Shown here: one piece after another, positions 36,376-49,300 of the stretch
How positions within the stretch are numbered: position 1 is the first letter of the stretch
Layout of the letters: every line of letters starts with the position of its first letter
Assembly: GCA_963995505.1 (NCBI GenBank)
Contig: OZ023187.1
Coordinates: 10,937,176 to 11,001,175, forward strand
DNA length: 64,000 bases
Direction of reading: 5' to 3'
Source: Hypericum androsaemum
Taxonomy: Eukaryota; Streptophyta; Magnoliopsida; Malpighiales; Hypericaceae
The notes under the pieces: generated by a model
What the model was told of the DNA's origin: nothing
The model's database searches: none
What the model saw: only the letters and a program-made list of their open reading frames with translations
Made by a program: the position numbers and the translations under genes

Positions 36376-36731
36376 CTAGATCAAGTTTCAAACAGGGCAT
36401 GAGGAAGATGGGTCAGAAGGGCAAATGTAAGAAAAGCTAGAGAAACAAGAAGAGCAAAGCTAAAAACTCTGGAACTAATGAGAAAAATTTTACTAGTAAG
36501 AAGAAAAGAAAGGTTAACATTTCTAAGTTAAAATATTTCAACTGTCAAAAGAAGGGTCACTTTGTAAAAGATAGCACTGAGAAAATGAAGGTACATCCTA
36601 TTAACTCATATGTGAGTGCATTGTATGTATCTAGTACTATCCTTCTAACTGAAAGTCATCTGATATGGGTCATTGATTCAGAAATGATAGACCATGTGAC
36701 AAAGGACCGTGGTGCTTTTGTCAAATTTTGA
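36376..36731 (+). pseudogene. Decayed copia nucleocapsid knuckle and protease start
   Basis: The frame on multiples of three carries a basic Lys-rich stretch broken by TAG at 36438-36440, then a CCHC zinc-knuckle position at 36534-36575. There the second Cys and the His survive, while the first ligand is Tyr (36534-36536) and the last is Ser (36573-36575). The aspartic-protease motif follows: WVIDSEMIDHVT, with the usual Gly of the Asp-Ser-Gly triad changed to Glu at 36681-36683. The frame ends in TGA at 36729-36731. Loss of two zinc ligands and of the active-site Gly indicates long decay without selection. Confidence 0.82.
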
Positions 36732-37742
36732 CGACTACCTGTTGGAGCAAAATATATATATATTGCAATAATGCACAAGTAGATGTCAGGGGTATAGGTA
36801 CATGTAGATTGATCCTACGTGAAGGACGTACCCTACTTCTACATAATGTGTTATATGCTCCAGAGATTCGCCAAAATTTAATTTCTGTTTCAGCTTTAAT
36901 GTCTCTTAGTTTTTGTTGGTTGTTTGAGAACAATTATGTTCAGTTGTTTTTGGAACATGTCTTTTATGGATCTAGTTATCTATCGAATGATTTCTTAATC
37001 ATGGATGTTGATCATTATATTTTTCTTGATACAAGTTTTTCCTTAGTCATTTCGCAAACGTCTCAAGATGATGTTGTGTTATGGCATTCTAGATTGGACC
37101 ATATTGGTCAAGATTGCTTAAATCGTCTAGCTAGGGTGGGACAATTAGGTAATTTAGAAAAGGCTATATTACCCACTTACGAACATTGTCTAGAAGAAAA
37201 ATCCACAAGGAAAACATTTGGAAAAGGAACAAGAGCCGATCATCTATTACAATTAATTCATTCTGTCATTTGTGGTCCAATGAATGTGTGGGCAAGACAT
37301 GGAGCATATTATTTCTTCACTTTTATAGATGATTATGGTAAGTATGGTCAAATCTATTTGATTTCTCACAAGTCTGAAGCATTATGTTATTTTAAGACAT
37401 TCATAAATTATGCTAAGAATCAATAAGATCGAAAGATTAAGGCCTTACGAACTAATCATGGTCATGAGTATCTTTCTGATGAATTTAATACTTTGTGTGA
37501 AGAAAAAGAAATAGAACAACAGTTGTCTATTCCTTTCACACCTCAACAAAATGGGGTAGCGGAAAGAAGGAATAGAACCCTTCTTGACATGGCAATATCT
37601 ATGATGGTAGAGGCAAATTTGACTATATCATTTAATGGAGATGCACTCCTTATCGCTACATATTTTCTAAACCGTGTCCCCTATAAATCTGTCACTACCA
37701 CCCTTACTAATTGTGGACAGGTTAGAAATCTGATCTAAGCTA
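36728..37742 (+). pseudogene. Decayed copia integrase (pre-integrase zinc domain and catalytic core)
   Basis: After a frame change in a TA-rich stretch (about 36752-36764), the frame gives LHNVLYAPEIRQNLISVSAL, then the pre-integrase pattern WHSRLDHIGQDCLNRLARVG. In the Cys pair that follows, one Cys is Tyr at 37178-37180. The catalytic core is recognisable. The first acidic residue is replaced by Val at 37265-37267, the FIDDY motif is kept, and the Glu in NGVAERRNRTL is kept. TAA at 37424-37426 interrupts the frame, which then continues to a stop at 37736-37738 caused by a frameshift near 37715-37735. Integrase normally inserts the element's cDNA; this copy cannot. Confidence 0.87.
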
Positions 37743-38435
37743 CTTGAGACCATGTGAGTGTGCATCTTACGTCCATTCTACCACGAGTACATTTGGTAAA
37801 TTAGGACCAAGAGGTAAAAAGAGTGTCTTTATAAGATACTCTAAAGTATCAAAGGGATACGTGTTCGTGGGCAAACTAAAAAATGGACAGGTGACAAAAT
37901 TTGAATCACGAGATGTCACATTCTTGGAAAATAATTTTCCAAAATCGGGAGAGGTGAATAATGATCTTACCTAATATGAAACTGATGAGCTAGAATCATC
38001 TGGATCACTCCATCCGAGTGGGAGAATTATGGAGGAAGAAAATCAAGATTTTCCACCACCAACTGATTTGGAAGTTCATGATCCAAATGATCACCATCTT
38101 AGTGGGAGTACAATTCAAAATTCCAGTGGGAGTATGAATTTCTGTTTTAGTGGGAGTATGATTCTAGGTTATGATGATTATATTAGAGATGTTTATCAAA
38201 AATAGAAAATTCATAGAACTAAAAGAAATAGCATTCCACGCCGATGATTTGAGATTGAAGGTGTTATAAATGCTTTCTTGGCATCATTAAGAAGACATAA
38301 TGGTCCAAGTGAGATTCTTTTAGCAATCCTACAAGACGACGATGAACCTAAGAATGTTTCTAACAGTCTATCATCTCCCGAGAAGAATGAATGGGGTAAG
38401 GCAATGGAGGAAGTGATGGCTTCTATAAAAAAAAC
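37743..38435 (+). pseudogene. Decayed copia integrase C-terminal region and linker to reverse transcriptase
   Basis: The frame from 37744 reads KLGPRGKKSVFIRYSKVSKG, typical of the copia region after the integrase core. TAA at 37972-37974 interrupts it. An acidic, Ser/Gly-rich linker follows in the same frame, with three SGS-type repeats of GTGGGAGTA near 38103-38158 and further stops. The frame then reaches SSPEKNEWGKAMEEVMASIK, which precedes reverse transcriptase in this superfamily. A run of eight A at 38427-38434 shifts the frame. Confidence 0.75.
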
Positions 38436-38684
38436 TATGTTTGGAAACTGGTTGACCTACCTAAGGGACGTAGGGCAATTGGGAATAAATGGAATCTCAA
38501 AATTGAGCATAAAGAAGATGAAAGTATCGAAAGATAGAAAACTCGCTTAGTTGCCCAGAGATTTTCACAAAAAGAAGGAATTGACTATGAGGAGACTTTT
38601 ATGCCTGTAGTAAGATTCGCGTCCATTAGGATTATTCTAGCTGTTGTGGCAAATTTGGACCTAGAGCTGCATCAAATGGATGTT
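38436..38684 (+). pseudogene. Truncated copia reverse transcriptase (N-terminal part only)
   Basis: In the frame starting at 38436 the sequence gives VWKLVDLPKGRRAIGNKWNL, then RLVAQRFSQKEGIDYEETF and VRFASIR, diagnostic of the copia-type reverse transcriptase domain. A TAG at 38535-38537 interrupts it. Homology stops at about 38684, right after QMDV, which holds the first catalytic Asp. The palm with the YVDD motif, RNase H and the 3' LTR are absent. The break joins an unrelated fragment, so the copia element was cut off by a rearrangement. Confidence 0.87.
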
Positions 38685-38960
38685 GATGAGTGTGTAAACG
38701 CTTATATTTTATCATATATTTCATGTGTGTTTAGTCATATTTTGAGTTATATTCATCATGTCATGTCAAGTCTTATGATCGTTTTAGTATATTTATGTTC
38801 GGGAATAGATTTCTACCCATTGTCATATTTTGTAGGAAATTGGAGCTCAATGAAGGTCGTTCGAGGGGTAATTTTGATAGACCATATTGCAAGAGTCATA
38901 ACTTTCTGTTCGAGTGTCCGATTGTATCAAATGAGATACCGTTGGAAAGCGTGAAGCAAT
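38685..38960. mobile_element. Unassigned retroelement-like fragment at a chimeric junction
   Basis: About 276 bases lie between the broken copia reverse transcriptase and the LTR copy at 38961. The sequence (for example AGTCATAACTTTCTGTTCGA and CGTTGGAAAGCGTGAAG) resembles phrases I associate with plant LTR elements, but it has no match elsewhere in the window. The plus frame 38601-38954 runs through it only because no stop happens to occur. Confidence 0.4.
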
Positions 38961-40722
38961 ATCTTTGTTAGTTAAAGCACATGAATTATTAGTAAGGGAA
39001 ATTGGAATTTAACGTATTGTAAACAAACATATGGTAAGTAAATTAAGTTAAAAATCTTAATCTTATAATTGAATAGAGTAAATATTTGAATATAGTCAAT
39101 ACCTAATTAAGGAATTGGTGAGTTAGATGAATTATTTAATTGGACGTAAAATACAGTAACGTTTGCTTGATTAAATGATATCTTACTTGAACATGGCCGT
39201 AACTACTTATGGTAGATGGCATAATTGGACTACGACACAAGATAATTATTGAATAGCTGAGTTGGAATTAGTTTTAGTCACATATGATTTAAGTTAATTA
39301 GAAGATGGACAATATCCCTCATATAATGAACTCACAGCATGTAGTTAAATAGGAAGTTGACTAATTAAATTGGTCCGATTATTGACTACTTTGCTATGCT
39401 TAACAACTACTATTGGAATTAAAAGAATAGGTAAGCAAGTTAGTCCAAAGAGGATGAAAAAAGAAAACGTGAAACACGTAATAAACCAAGAACAATTAGA
39501 AAGAAATGAAGGTGATATATTTTGTATAATTGATAAGGATTAGATCAAGTATTTCTGGTGACAGAAAATGCAAATTAAGAAATGAAGTTTTACATTTCCT
39601 AAGACCTATTTACATGCTAAAGTGGGTAGTAATGATAGTGGTTAATTATTCTTTTGACTAGTTAACCGACGTTTGAATTCGAGTGCCATGAGTTGTAAAA
39701 CGAAGCAAGGAGCTTCTCTTTGAATGGTTTGAGCAACCATTATCTTGTAAGTGGATATTCTTTGTAACATGTATTTAGTTAACTAGACGTGGGCGATAGG
39801 CTTGATTTGGTGTACTTTTGAACGGTTCGAAATATGGTATTATGTTTGGTTTTGGTCTATTTGATATTTGACATTGCTTTTAGATTGTTTGTGAATGGCC
39901 AATATGTTTTGGTCTATGTGAATTTTGGAATGTTTGGTACATTGTTTGTGTGATAGCGGACGATGAGGTCTACCCTTGACCAACCGGGGATGTTGGCATA
40001 CGTGCACATATATCGAGGATACATTGGATATGTATACAAGTGACACTATCTAGACCTATCTGAAGTTCATCCAATTTGTGCTATGTGTTTGTAAAGGTCT
40101 ATCTGAACTTCTGGTTATGTTTGATGTGTGATTACTTTGATAACCTTAATCGTAAAGTGGTCTTTTGTCATCATAGGCTTTTGTTAATATTTGGGTTTGA
40201 TGGAGACAATTGGTTGGTTAAATACATGTTACTTATAATATTTGCTTACTAAGTGTTTCAATCAACACTTATCCCTTACTTCAATCAACAGGTGAAGAGT
40301 TTTGAGTGGTGTTTGCATGCGGAGAAGTTTTTCATCTCAGACTATATTTGAAAGTCTCCAGATGGTCTTTGCCTTTTATGGTCTAGGTCGCTCCATTTTA
40401 CATACTTGTTGGTCTTTTAACTTATGACCTTAGATTAATGTTAATATATAATATTTGTGTAAATTTGTGCTTATGTGTTAAAAGGATGAATTTGATGTTA
40501 TGATGTTGGAGATGTGTACTCCAATTTTGGAATTATGCCTACCAGGTTTTGGACACGATAAAATATGTTTGTTTAAAGAAATAATATTGTAAAAATAAAT
40601 GTTTTAACTATTCTCATAATGAGACATATGAGTTATGTTTGAGGCTTACTAGGTTATGATTTATTATATTAAGTTTGACATGATCTAGAGCCGGTCACCG
40701 ACCGCGAGTTTGGGTCGTAACA
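38961..40722 (+). mobile_element. 3' part of an LTR, second copy of 5145-6932
   Basis: From ATCTTTGTTAGTTAAAGCAC onward the sequence follows 5145-6932 base for base with scattered substitutions and one gap of about 27 bases near 40335. It ends GGGTCGTAACA, where the first copy has GGGTCGTGACA, and the same satellite phrase AAAGGCAAGACAATGCAAG follows. Because the flanking satellite is also shared, this is a segmental duplication of LTR plus array, not a second insertion. The first 0.94 kb of the LTR (4204-5144) is missing, replaced by the foreign block. Confidence 0.88.
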
Positions 40723-43308
40723 AAAGGCAAGACAATGCAAGAAAATGCAAGGCAAGAAAAGAAAAGACAAGATAAGGCAAGAAAAAGAAAATGCAAGAAA
40801 AGGCAAGAAAAAGGCAAAAAAAAGGCAAGAAAATATAAGAAAATGCAAGATAAGGCAAGAAAATGTAAGGAAATGCAAGAAAGGTCAAGGAAAAGGCAAG
40901 AAAAGGTAAGAAAAGGAAAGAAAAAGACAGATAAGGCAAAAAAAGGAAAGAAAAGGCAAGATAAGGCAAGAAAAGACAAGATAAGTCAAGGAAACGGCAA
41001 GAAAGGGTAAGGAAAAGGTAAGAAAAGGTAAGAAAAGATAAGAAAATGCAAGATATAGCAAGAAAAGGCAAGAAAGGGAAAGAAAAAAAAAGGCTGGATA
41101 ATGCAAGGAAAAAGTAAGAAAGGGCAAGGAAAGGGCAAGATAATGCAAGGACAAGGTAAGAAAAGGAAGATAAGGCAAGAAAGGTCAAGGAAAAGGCAAG
41201 AAAAGGTAAGAAAATGCAAGATAAGACAAGAAATGGGTAGGTAAGGCTAGAAAATGTAAGAAAATGCTAGAAGAGGCAAGAAAATACAAGAAAGGGTAAA
41301 GAAAAAGAAAGAAAAGGCAAGAAAAATGCAAGATAAGGTAAGAAAGAGCAAGATAAGGCAAAATAAGGGAAGAAAAGGCAAGATAAGGCAAGAAAATGAA
41401 CGATAAGGCAAGGAAAATGCAAGAAAGGGCAGGGAAAAGGCAGGGAAGGCAAGAAAAGATGAAACAAGGCAAGATAAGGCAAGAAAAGGAAAGAACCGGC
41501 AAAATAAGGTAAGAAAAGGAAAAAAAAGAAAGAAAAGGCAATATAATGCAAGAAAAGGCAAGAAATGAAAAGAATAGACAAGTTAAAGCAAGAAAAGGCA
41601 AGAAAAGGAAATAAAAGGCAAGAAAAGGCAAGATAGGGCAAGGAAAAGTGAAGAAAGGGCAAGGAAAAGGTAAGAAAAGGCAAGAAAAGGCAAGATAGGG
41701 CAAGGAAAAGGTAAGAAAAGGCAAGAAAAGATAAGAAAAAGTAAGAAAAGGCAAGATAGGGCAAGAAAAGGAAAGGAAATGCAAGATAAGGCAAGAAAAA
41801 GGCAAGAAAGGGCAAGGAAAAGGCTCGAAAAGGCAAGAAAAGGAAAGAAAAGGTAAGATAAGGCAAGAAAAGGCTAGAAAAGACAAGGAAAAGGCAAGAA
41901 AATGCAAGGAAAAGGCCAGAAAAGGAAAGAAAAGGCAAGAAAAAGAAAGAAAAGGCAAGATAATGCAAGGAAAAGGCAAGAAAGGGCAGGGAAAGGCCAG
42001 AAAAGGGCAAGGAAAAGGCAAGAAAAGGCAAGGAAAAGGCAAGAAATCGTAAGATAATGCAAGAAAGGGCAAAGAAAAGGCAAGAAATGACAAGGCAAAG
42101 GCAAGAAAAGGCAAGATAAGGCAAGAAAGGGATAAGGAAAAGGCAAGAAAATATAAGAAAAGGAAAGAGGGGGCAAGGAAAAGGCAAGAAAGGGGAAGGA
42201 AAAGGCAAGGAAAGGCAAGATAAGGCAAGAAAGGGCAAAGAAAAGGCAAGATACAGTAAGAAAAGGCAAGATAAGGGAAGAAAAGGCAAGATAAGGCAAG
42301 AAACAGAAAGATAAGGCAAGGAAAATGCAAGAAAGGGAAAGGAAAAGGTAAGAAAAGATAAGAAAAGGCAAGAAAAGGAAAGAACAGACAAAATAAGGTA
42401 AGAAAAGGGAAAAAAATAAAGAAAAGGCAACATAATGCAAGAAAAGAAAAGAAAAGGCAAGATAAAGCAAGAAAAGGCAAGATAAGGCAAGAAAAGGAAA
42501 TAAAAGGCAAGGTAAGGTAAGGTAAGGCAAAGAAAAAGTAAGTAATGGCAAGGAAAATTCAAGAAAATGCAAGAAAAGGAAAGAAAAGGTAAGGAAATAC
42601 AAGATAAGGCAAGGAAAAGGCAATAAAGGGCAAGGAAAAGGCAAGATAAGGTAAGAAAAGGAAAGAAAAGGCAAGGAAATGTAAGATAAGGCAAGGAAAA
42701 GGCAAGAAAGGGCTAGGAAAAGGCAAGATAAGGCAAGAAAAGGTAAGAAAAGGCAAGAAAAGGAAAGAAAAGCCAAGAAAAGGTAAGAAAAAGAAAGAGA
42801 AGGCAAGATATTGCAAGAAAAAGAAAGAAAAGGCAAGATAATGCTAGGAAAAGGCAAGAAAGGGCAAATGAAAGAGAAGAAAAGGCAAGAAAAGATAAGA
42901 AAATGCAAGAAAAGTCAAGATAAGGCAAGAAAATGAAAGAAAAGGCTTGAAAATGTAAGAAAATGCAGGATAAGGCTAGAAAATGCAAGAAAACGCGAGA
43001 AGAGGCAAGAAAAGGCAAGAAAGGGCAAGAAAAGGAAAGAAAGGGCAAGGAAAAGGAAAGAAAGCACAAGAAAAAGGTAAGAAAAGGAATGATAAGGCAT
43101 GAAAGGCAAAGAAAAGGCAAGAAAGAGCAAGGAAAAGGCAAGCAAAGGCAAGATAAGAAAAGAAAGGGCAGGGAAAAGGCAAGAAATGGTAGGAAAATAT
43201 ATGAAAAAGCAAGAAAGGGAATGTAAAAGGCAAGAAAGGGCAAGGAAAAGGTAAGAAAAGGCAAGAAGGGCAAGGAAAATACAAGAAAACGCAAAAAATG
43301 CAAGATAA

Positions 43309-46300
43309 GACAAGACGTGGGTAGGTAAGGCTAGAAAATGAAATAAATGGCCAGAAGAGGCAAGAATGGGCAAGAAAGGGCAAATAAAAAGTAAGAAAAG
43401 GAAAGAAAAAGGCAAGAACAGGCAAGATAAGGTAAGCAAGGACAAGATAAGGCAAGAAAATGAAGATAAGGCATGGAAAAAGCAAGAAATGGCACGGAAA
43501 AGGCAAGGAAATGCAAGAAAAGATGAGATAAGGCAAGATAAGGCAAGACAAGGAAAGAATAGGCAAAATAAGGCAAGAAAAGGAAAAAAAAATAAAGAAA
43601 AGGCAATATAATGCAAGAAAAGGCAAGAATGTAAAGAAAAGACAAGATAAAGCAAGAAAAGGCAAGACAAGGAAAGATAAGGCAAGACAAGGAAAGAAAA
43701 GGAAAAAAAGAAAGAAAAGGCAATATAATGCAAGAAAAGGCAAGAAATGTAAAGAAAAGGCAAGATAAAGCAAGAAATGGCAAGAATAGGAAATAGAAGG
43801 CAAGAAAAGGCAAGGAAAAGGGAAGAAAGTTCAAGAAAAAGGCAAGATAGGGCAAGAAAAGGCAAGTAAATGCAAGATAAGGCAAGGTAAAGGAAAGAAA
43901 GGGCAAACAAAAGGCTAGAAAAGGCAAGATAAGGCAAGAAAAGGCAAGATAAGGCAAGAAAAGGAAAGAAAAGTAAGATACGGCAAGAAAAGGCAAGTTA
44001 ATGCAAGGAAAATGTAAGAAAAGGAAAGAAAAGATAAGAAAAGGCAAGAAAAGGAAAGAAAAAGAAAGAAAATGCAAGATAATACAAGGAAAATGGCAAG
44101 AAAGGGCAAATAAAAGGCAAGAAAAGATAAGAAAAGGCAAGAAAAGATAAGATATGGCAAGAAAATGCAAGAAAAGGGTTGAAAATGCAAGAAAATACAG
44201 GAAAAAGCTAGAAAATGCAAGAAAAGGCAAGAAGAGGCAAGAAAAGGCAAGAAATGGCAAGGAAAAGGAAAGAAAGCACAAGAAAAAGGCAAGAAAAGGA
44301 AAGAAAGGGCAAGGCAAAGGAAAGAAAGCACAAGAAAATGGCAAAAAAAGGAAAGATAAGGCAGGAAAGGGAAAGAAAAGGCAAGAAAGGGCAAGGAAAA
44401 GGCAAGAAAAGGCAAGATATGGAAAGAAATGGAAAAAAAAGAAATAAAAGGCAATACATTGCAAGAAAAGGAAAGATAGGGCAAGGAAAAGTGAAGAAAG
44501 GGCAAGGAAAAGTGAAGAAAGGGCAAGGAAAGATAAGAAAATGCAAGAAAAGGCAAGATAGGTCAAGAAAAGGCAAGAAAAGGAAAGGAAATGCAAGATA
44601 AGGAAAGGAAAAGGAAAGAAAGGGCAAGGAAAAGGCTAGAAAAGTGAAGATAAGGCAAAAAAAGGCAAGATAAGGAAAGATAACGCAAGAAAAGGAAAGA
44701 AAAGGTAAGATAGGGCAAGCAAAGGCAAGATACGGTAAGGAAAAGGCAAGAAAAGGCAAGGAAAAGGAAGAAAAGGCAAGAAAAGACAAGAAAAGGTTAG
44801 AAAAAGAAAGATAATGCAAAATAATGCAAGGAAAAGGCAAGAAAGGGCATGGGAAAGGCAAGAAAAAATAAGAAAAAGTAAGAAAAGGCAACAAAAGGCA
44901 ACAAAAGGCTTGTAAAAGCAAGAAAATGTAAGGAAAGGCTAGAAAAGGCAAGAAATGGCAAGGAAAAGCCAAGAAAGCGCAACATAAGGCAAGAAAGGGC
45001 AAAGAAAAGGCAAGGAAAAGGCAAGAAAAGGCAAGATAAGGCAAGAAAGGGAAAGGAAAAGGCAAGAAAAGATAAGAAAAGGAAAGAAGGGGCAAGGAAA
45101 AGGCAAGAAAGGGTAAGGAAAAGGCAAGGAAAGGCAAGAAAGGGAAAAGAAAAGGCAAGGAAAAGGCAAGATACAGTAAGAAAGGGTAAGATAAGGGAAG
45201 AGAAGGCAAGATAAGACAAGACAAGAAAAGGCAAGATAAGGCAAGAAAAATGAAAGAAAGGGAAAGGAAAAGGCAAGAAAAGATAAGAAAAGGCAAGAAA
45301 AGGAAAGAACAGGCAAAATAAGGTAAGAAAAGGGAAAAAAGAAAGAAAAGGCAAGATAATGCAAGAAAAGGCAAGAAAAGAAAAGAAAAGGCAAGATAAA
45401 ACAAGAAAAGGCAAGATAAGGCAAGAAAAGGAAATAAAAGGCAAGATAAGGTAAGTTAAGGCAAAGAAAAAGCAAGTAATAGCAGGGAAAAGGCAAGAAA
45501 ATGCAAGAAAAGGAAAGAAAAGGTAAGGAAATGCAAGATAAGACAAGACGTGGGTAGGTAAGGCTAGAAAATGCAAGAAATGGCCAGAAGAGGCAAGAAT
45601 GGGCAAGAAAGGGCAAATAAAAAGTAAGAAAAGGCAAGAAAAAGGCAAGAACAGGCAAGATAAGGTAAGAAAGGGCAAGATAAGGCAAAATAAGGGAAGA
45701 AAAGGCAAGAAAATGAAAGAAAAGGCAAGGAAAAGGCAAGAAAAGGCACGTAAAAGGTAAGGAAATGCTAGAAAAGATGAGATAAGGCAAGATAAGGCAA
45801 GACAAGGAAAGAATAGGCAAAATAAGGCAAGAAAAGGAAAAAAAAAGAAAGAAAAGGCAATATAATGCAAGAAAAGGCAAGAATGTAAAGAAAAGACAAG
45901 ATAAAGCAAGAAAAGGCAAGAAAAGGAAATAAAAGGCAAGACAAGGAAAGATAAGGCAAGACAAGGAAAGAAAAGGAAAAAAAAGAAAGAAGAGGCAATA
46001 TAATGCAAGAAAAGGCAAGAAATGTAAAGAAAAGGCAAGATAAAGCAAGAAATGGCAAGAATAGGAAATAGAAGGCAAGAAAAGGGAAGAAAGGGCAAGA
46101 AAAAGGCAAGATAGGGCAAGAAAAGGCAAGTAAATGCAAGATAAGGCAAGGTAAAGGAAAGAAAGGGCAAGCAAAAGGCTAGGAAAGGCAAGATAAGGCA
46201 AGAAAAGGCAAGATAAGGCAAGAAAAGGAAAGAAAAGTAAGATACGGCAAGCAAAGGCAAGATAAGGCAAGGAAAATGTAAGAAAAGGCAAGGAAAAGGA

Positions 46301-49300
46301 AAGAAAAGAGAAGAAAAGGTAAGAAAAGGCAAGAAAAGGAAAGAAAAAGAAAGAAAAGGCAAGATAATGCAAGGAAAATGGCAAGAAAGGGCAAATAAAA
46401 GGCAAGAAAAGATAAGAAAAGGCAAGAAAAGATAAGATAAGGCAAGAAAATGCAAGAAAAGGCTTGAAAATGCAAGAAAATGCAGGAAAAGGCTAGAAAA
46501 TGCAAGAAAAGGCAAGAAGAGGCAAGAAAAGGCAAGAAAGGGCAAGAAAAGGAAAGAAAGGTCAAGGAAAAGGAAAGAAAGCACAAGAAAAATGCAAGAA
46601 AAGGAAAGAAAGGGCAAGGAAAAGGAAAGAAAGCACAAGAAAATGCCACGAAAAGGAAAGATAAGGCAGGAAAGGGAAAGAAAAGGCAAGGCAAGAAAGG
46701 GCAAGGAAAAGGCGAGAAAAGGCAAGATATGGAAAGAAAAGGAAAAAAAAAGAAAGAAAAGGCAATACAATGTAAGAAAAGGAAAGATAGGGCAAGGAAA
46801 AGTGAAGAAAGGGCAAGGAAAAGTGAAGAAAGGGCAAGGAAAGATAAGAAAATGTAAGAAATGGCAAGATAGGGCAAGAAAAGGCAAGAAAAGGAAAGGA
46901 AATGCAAGATAAGGCAAGGAAAAGGCAAGAAAGGGCAAGGAAAAGGCTAGAAAAGTGAAGATAAGGCAAGAAAAGGCAACATAACGCAAGATAACGCAAG
47001 AAGAGGTAAGATAGGGCAAACAAAGGCAAGATACGGTAAGGAAAAGGCAAGAAAAGGCAAGAAAAGGCAAGAAAAAGAAACAAAAAGAAAGAAAATGCAA
47101 AATAATGCAAGGAAAAGGCAAGAAAGGGCATCGTAAAGGCAAGAAAAGATAAGAAAAAGCAACAAAACGCAACAAAAGGCTTGAAAATGCAAGAAAATGT
47201 AAGAAAAGGCTAGAAAAGGCAAGAAATGGCAAGGAAAAGGCAAGAAAGCGCAAGATAAGGCAAGAAAGGGCAAAGAAAAGGCAAGGAAAAGGCAAGATAA
47301 GGCAAGAAAGGGAAAGGAAAAGGCAAGATAAGATAAGAAAAGGAAAGAAGGGGCAAGGAAAAGGCAAGAAAGGGTAAGGAAAAGGCAAGGAAAGGCAAGA
47401 TAAGGCAAGAAAGGGAAAAGAAAAGGCAATGAAAAGGCAAGATACGGTAAGGAAGGGTAAGATAAGGGAAGAGAAGGCAAGATAAGACAAGACAAGAAAA
47501 GGCAAGATAAGGCAAGAAAAATGAAAGAAAGGGAAAGGAAAAGGCAAGAAAAGATAAGAAAAGGCAAGAAAAGGAAAGAACAGGCAAAATAAGGTAAGAA
47601 AAGGGAAAAAAGAAAGAAAAGGCAAGCTAATGCAAGAAAAGGAAAGAAAAGAAAAGAAAAGAAAAGGCAAGATAAAGCAAGAAAAGGCAAGATAAAGCAA
47701 GAAAAGGAAATAGAAGGCAAGATAAGGTAAGATAAGGCAAAGAAAAAGCAAGTAATAGTAGGGAAAAGGCAAGAAAATGCAAGAAAAGGAAAAAAAAGGT
47801 ATGGAAATGCAAGATAAGGCAAGGAAATGGCAAGAAAGGGCAAGGAAAAGGCAAGATAAGGTAAGAAAAGGCAAGGAAATGCAAGATAAGGCAAGGAAAT
47901 GGCAAGAAAGGGCTAGGAAAAGGCTAGAAAAGGCAAGATAAGGCAAGAAAAGGAAAGAAAAGTTAAGAAAAGGAAAGATAAGGCAAGGAAAAGGCAAGAA
48001 AAGGAAAGGATAAGGCAAGAAAAGGAAAGAAAAGCCAAGAAAAGTCAAGAAAAAGAAAGAAAAGGCAAGATATGGCAAGAAAAAGAAAGAAAAGGCAAAA
48101 TAATGCAAGGAAAAGCCAAGAAAGGGCAAATGAAAGGCAAGAAAAGATAAGAAAAGGCAAGAAAAGGCAAGATAAGGCTAGAAAAGATAAGAAAATGCAA
48201 GAAAAGGCAAGATAGGGCAAGAAAAGGCAAGAAAAGGCAAAGAAATGCAAGATAAGATAAGAAAAAGGCAAGAAAGGGCAAGGAAAAGGCTAGATAAGGC
48301 AAGATAAGGCAATAAAAGGAAAGAAAATGTAAGATAAGGCAAGAAAAGGCAAGATAAGGCAAGGAAAAGGCAAGAAAAGGCAAGGAAAAGGCAAGAAAAG
48401 ATAAGAAAAGGCAAGAAAAGGCAAGAAAAAGAAAGAAAAGGCAAAATAATGCAAGAAGAAAGGGCAAGGGAAAGGCAACAAAAGGCAAGAGAAGCTAAGA
48501 AAAGGCAACAAAAGGCAAGAAAAGGCTTGAAAATGTAAGAAAATGCAAGAAAAGGCAAGAAAAGGCATGAAAAGCCAAGAAAGGGCAAGGAAAAGGCAAG
48601 AATGGGCAAGATAAGGCAAGAGAAGCTAAGAAAAGGCAACAAAAGGCAAGAAAAGGCTTGAAAATGTAAGAAAATGCAAGAAAAGGCAAGAAAAGGCATG
48701 AAAAGCCAAGAAAGGGCAAGGAAAAGGCTAAAAAGGGCAAAGAAAAGGTAGGGAAAAGGCAAGATAAGGCAAGAAACGGAAAGGAAAAGGCAAGAAAAGA
48801 TAAGAAAAGGAAAGAAGGGGCAAGGAAAAGGCAAGGAAAGGCAAGATAAGGCAAGAAAGGGCAAAGAAAAGGCAAGAAAATGCAAGATACAATAAGAAAG
48901 GGTAAGATAAGGGAAGAAAGGCAAGATAAGGCAAGAAAAGGCAAGGAAAATGCAAGAAAGGGAAAGGAAAAGGCAAAAAAGATAAGAAAATGCAAGATAA
49001 GGCAAGAAAAGGAAAGAACATGCAAAATTAGGTAAGAAAACAGAAAAAAGGAAAGAAAAGGCAAGATAATGCAAGAAAAGGCAAGAAAAGAAAAGAAAAG
49101 AAAAGGCCAGATAAAGCAAGAAAAGGAAAGATAAGGCAAGAAAAGGAAACAAAAGGCAAGATAAGGTAAGATAAGGCAAGGAAAAAGCAAGTAATGGCAA
49201 GGAAAAAGCAAGAAAAGGAAAGAAAAGGTAAGGAAACGCAAGATAAGGCAAGGAAAAGGCAAGAAAGGGCAAGGAAAAGGCAAGATAAGGTAAGAAAAGG

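Noticed and set aside
38601..38954. A 117-codon plus-strand frame joining reverse transcriptase to new sequence
   Set aside because: Only the first 28 residues match reverse transcriptase; the rest reads through an unrelated fragment by chance.
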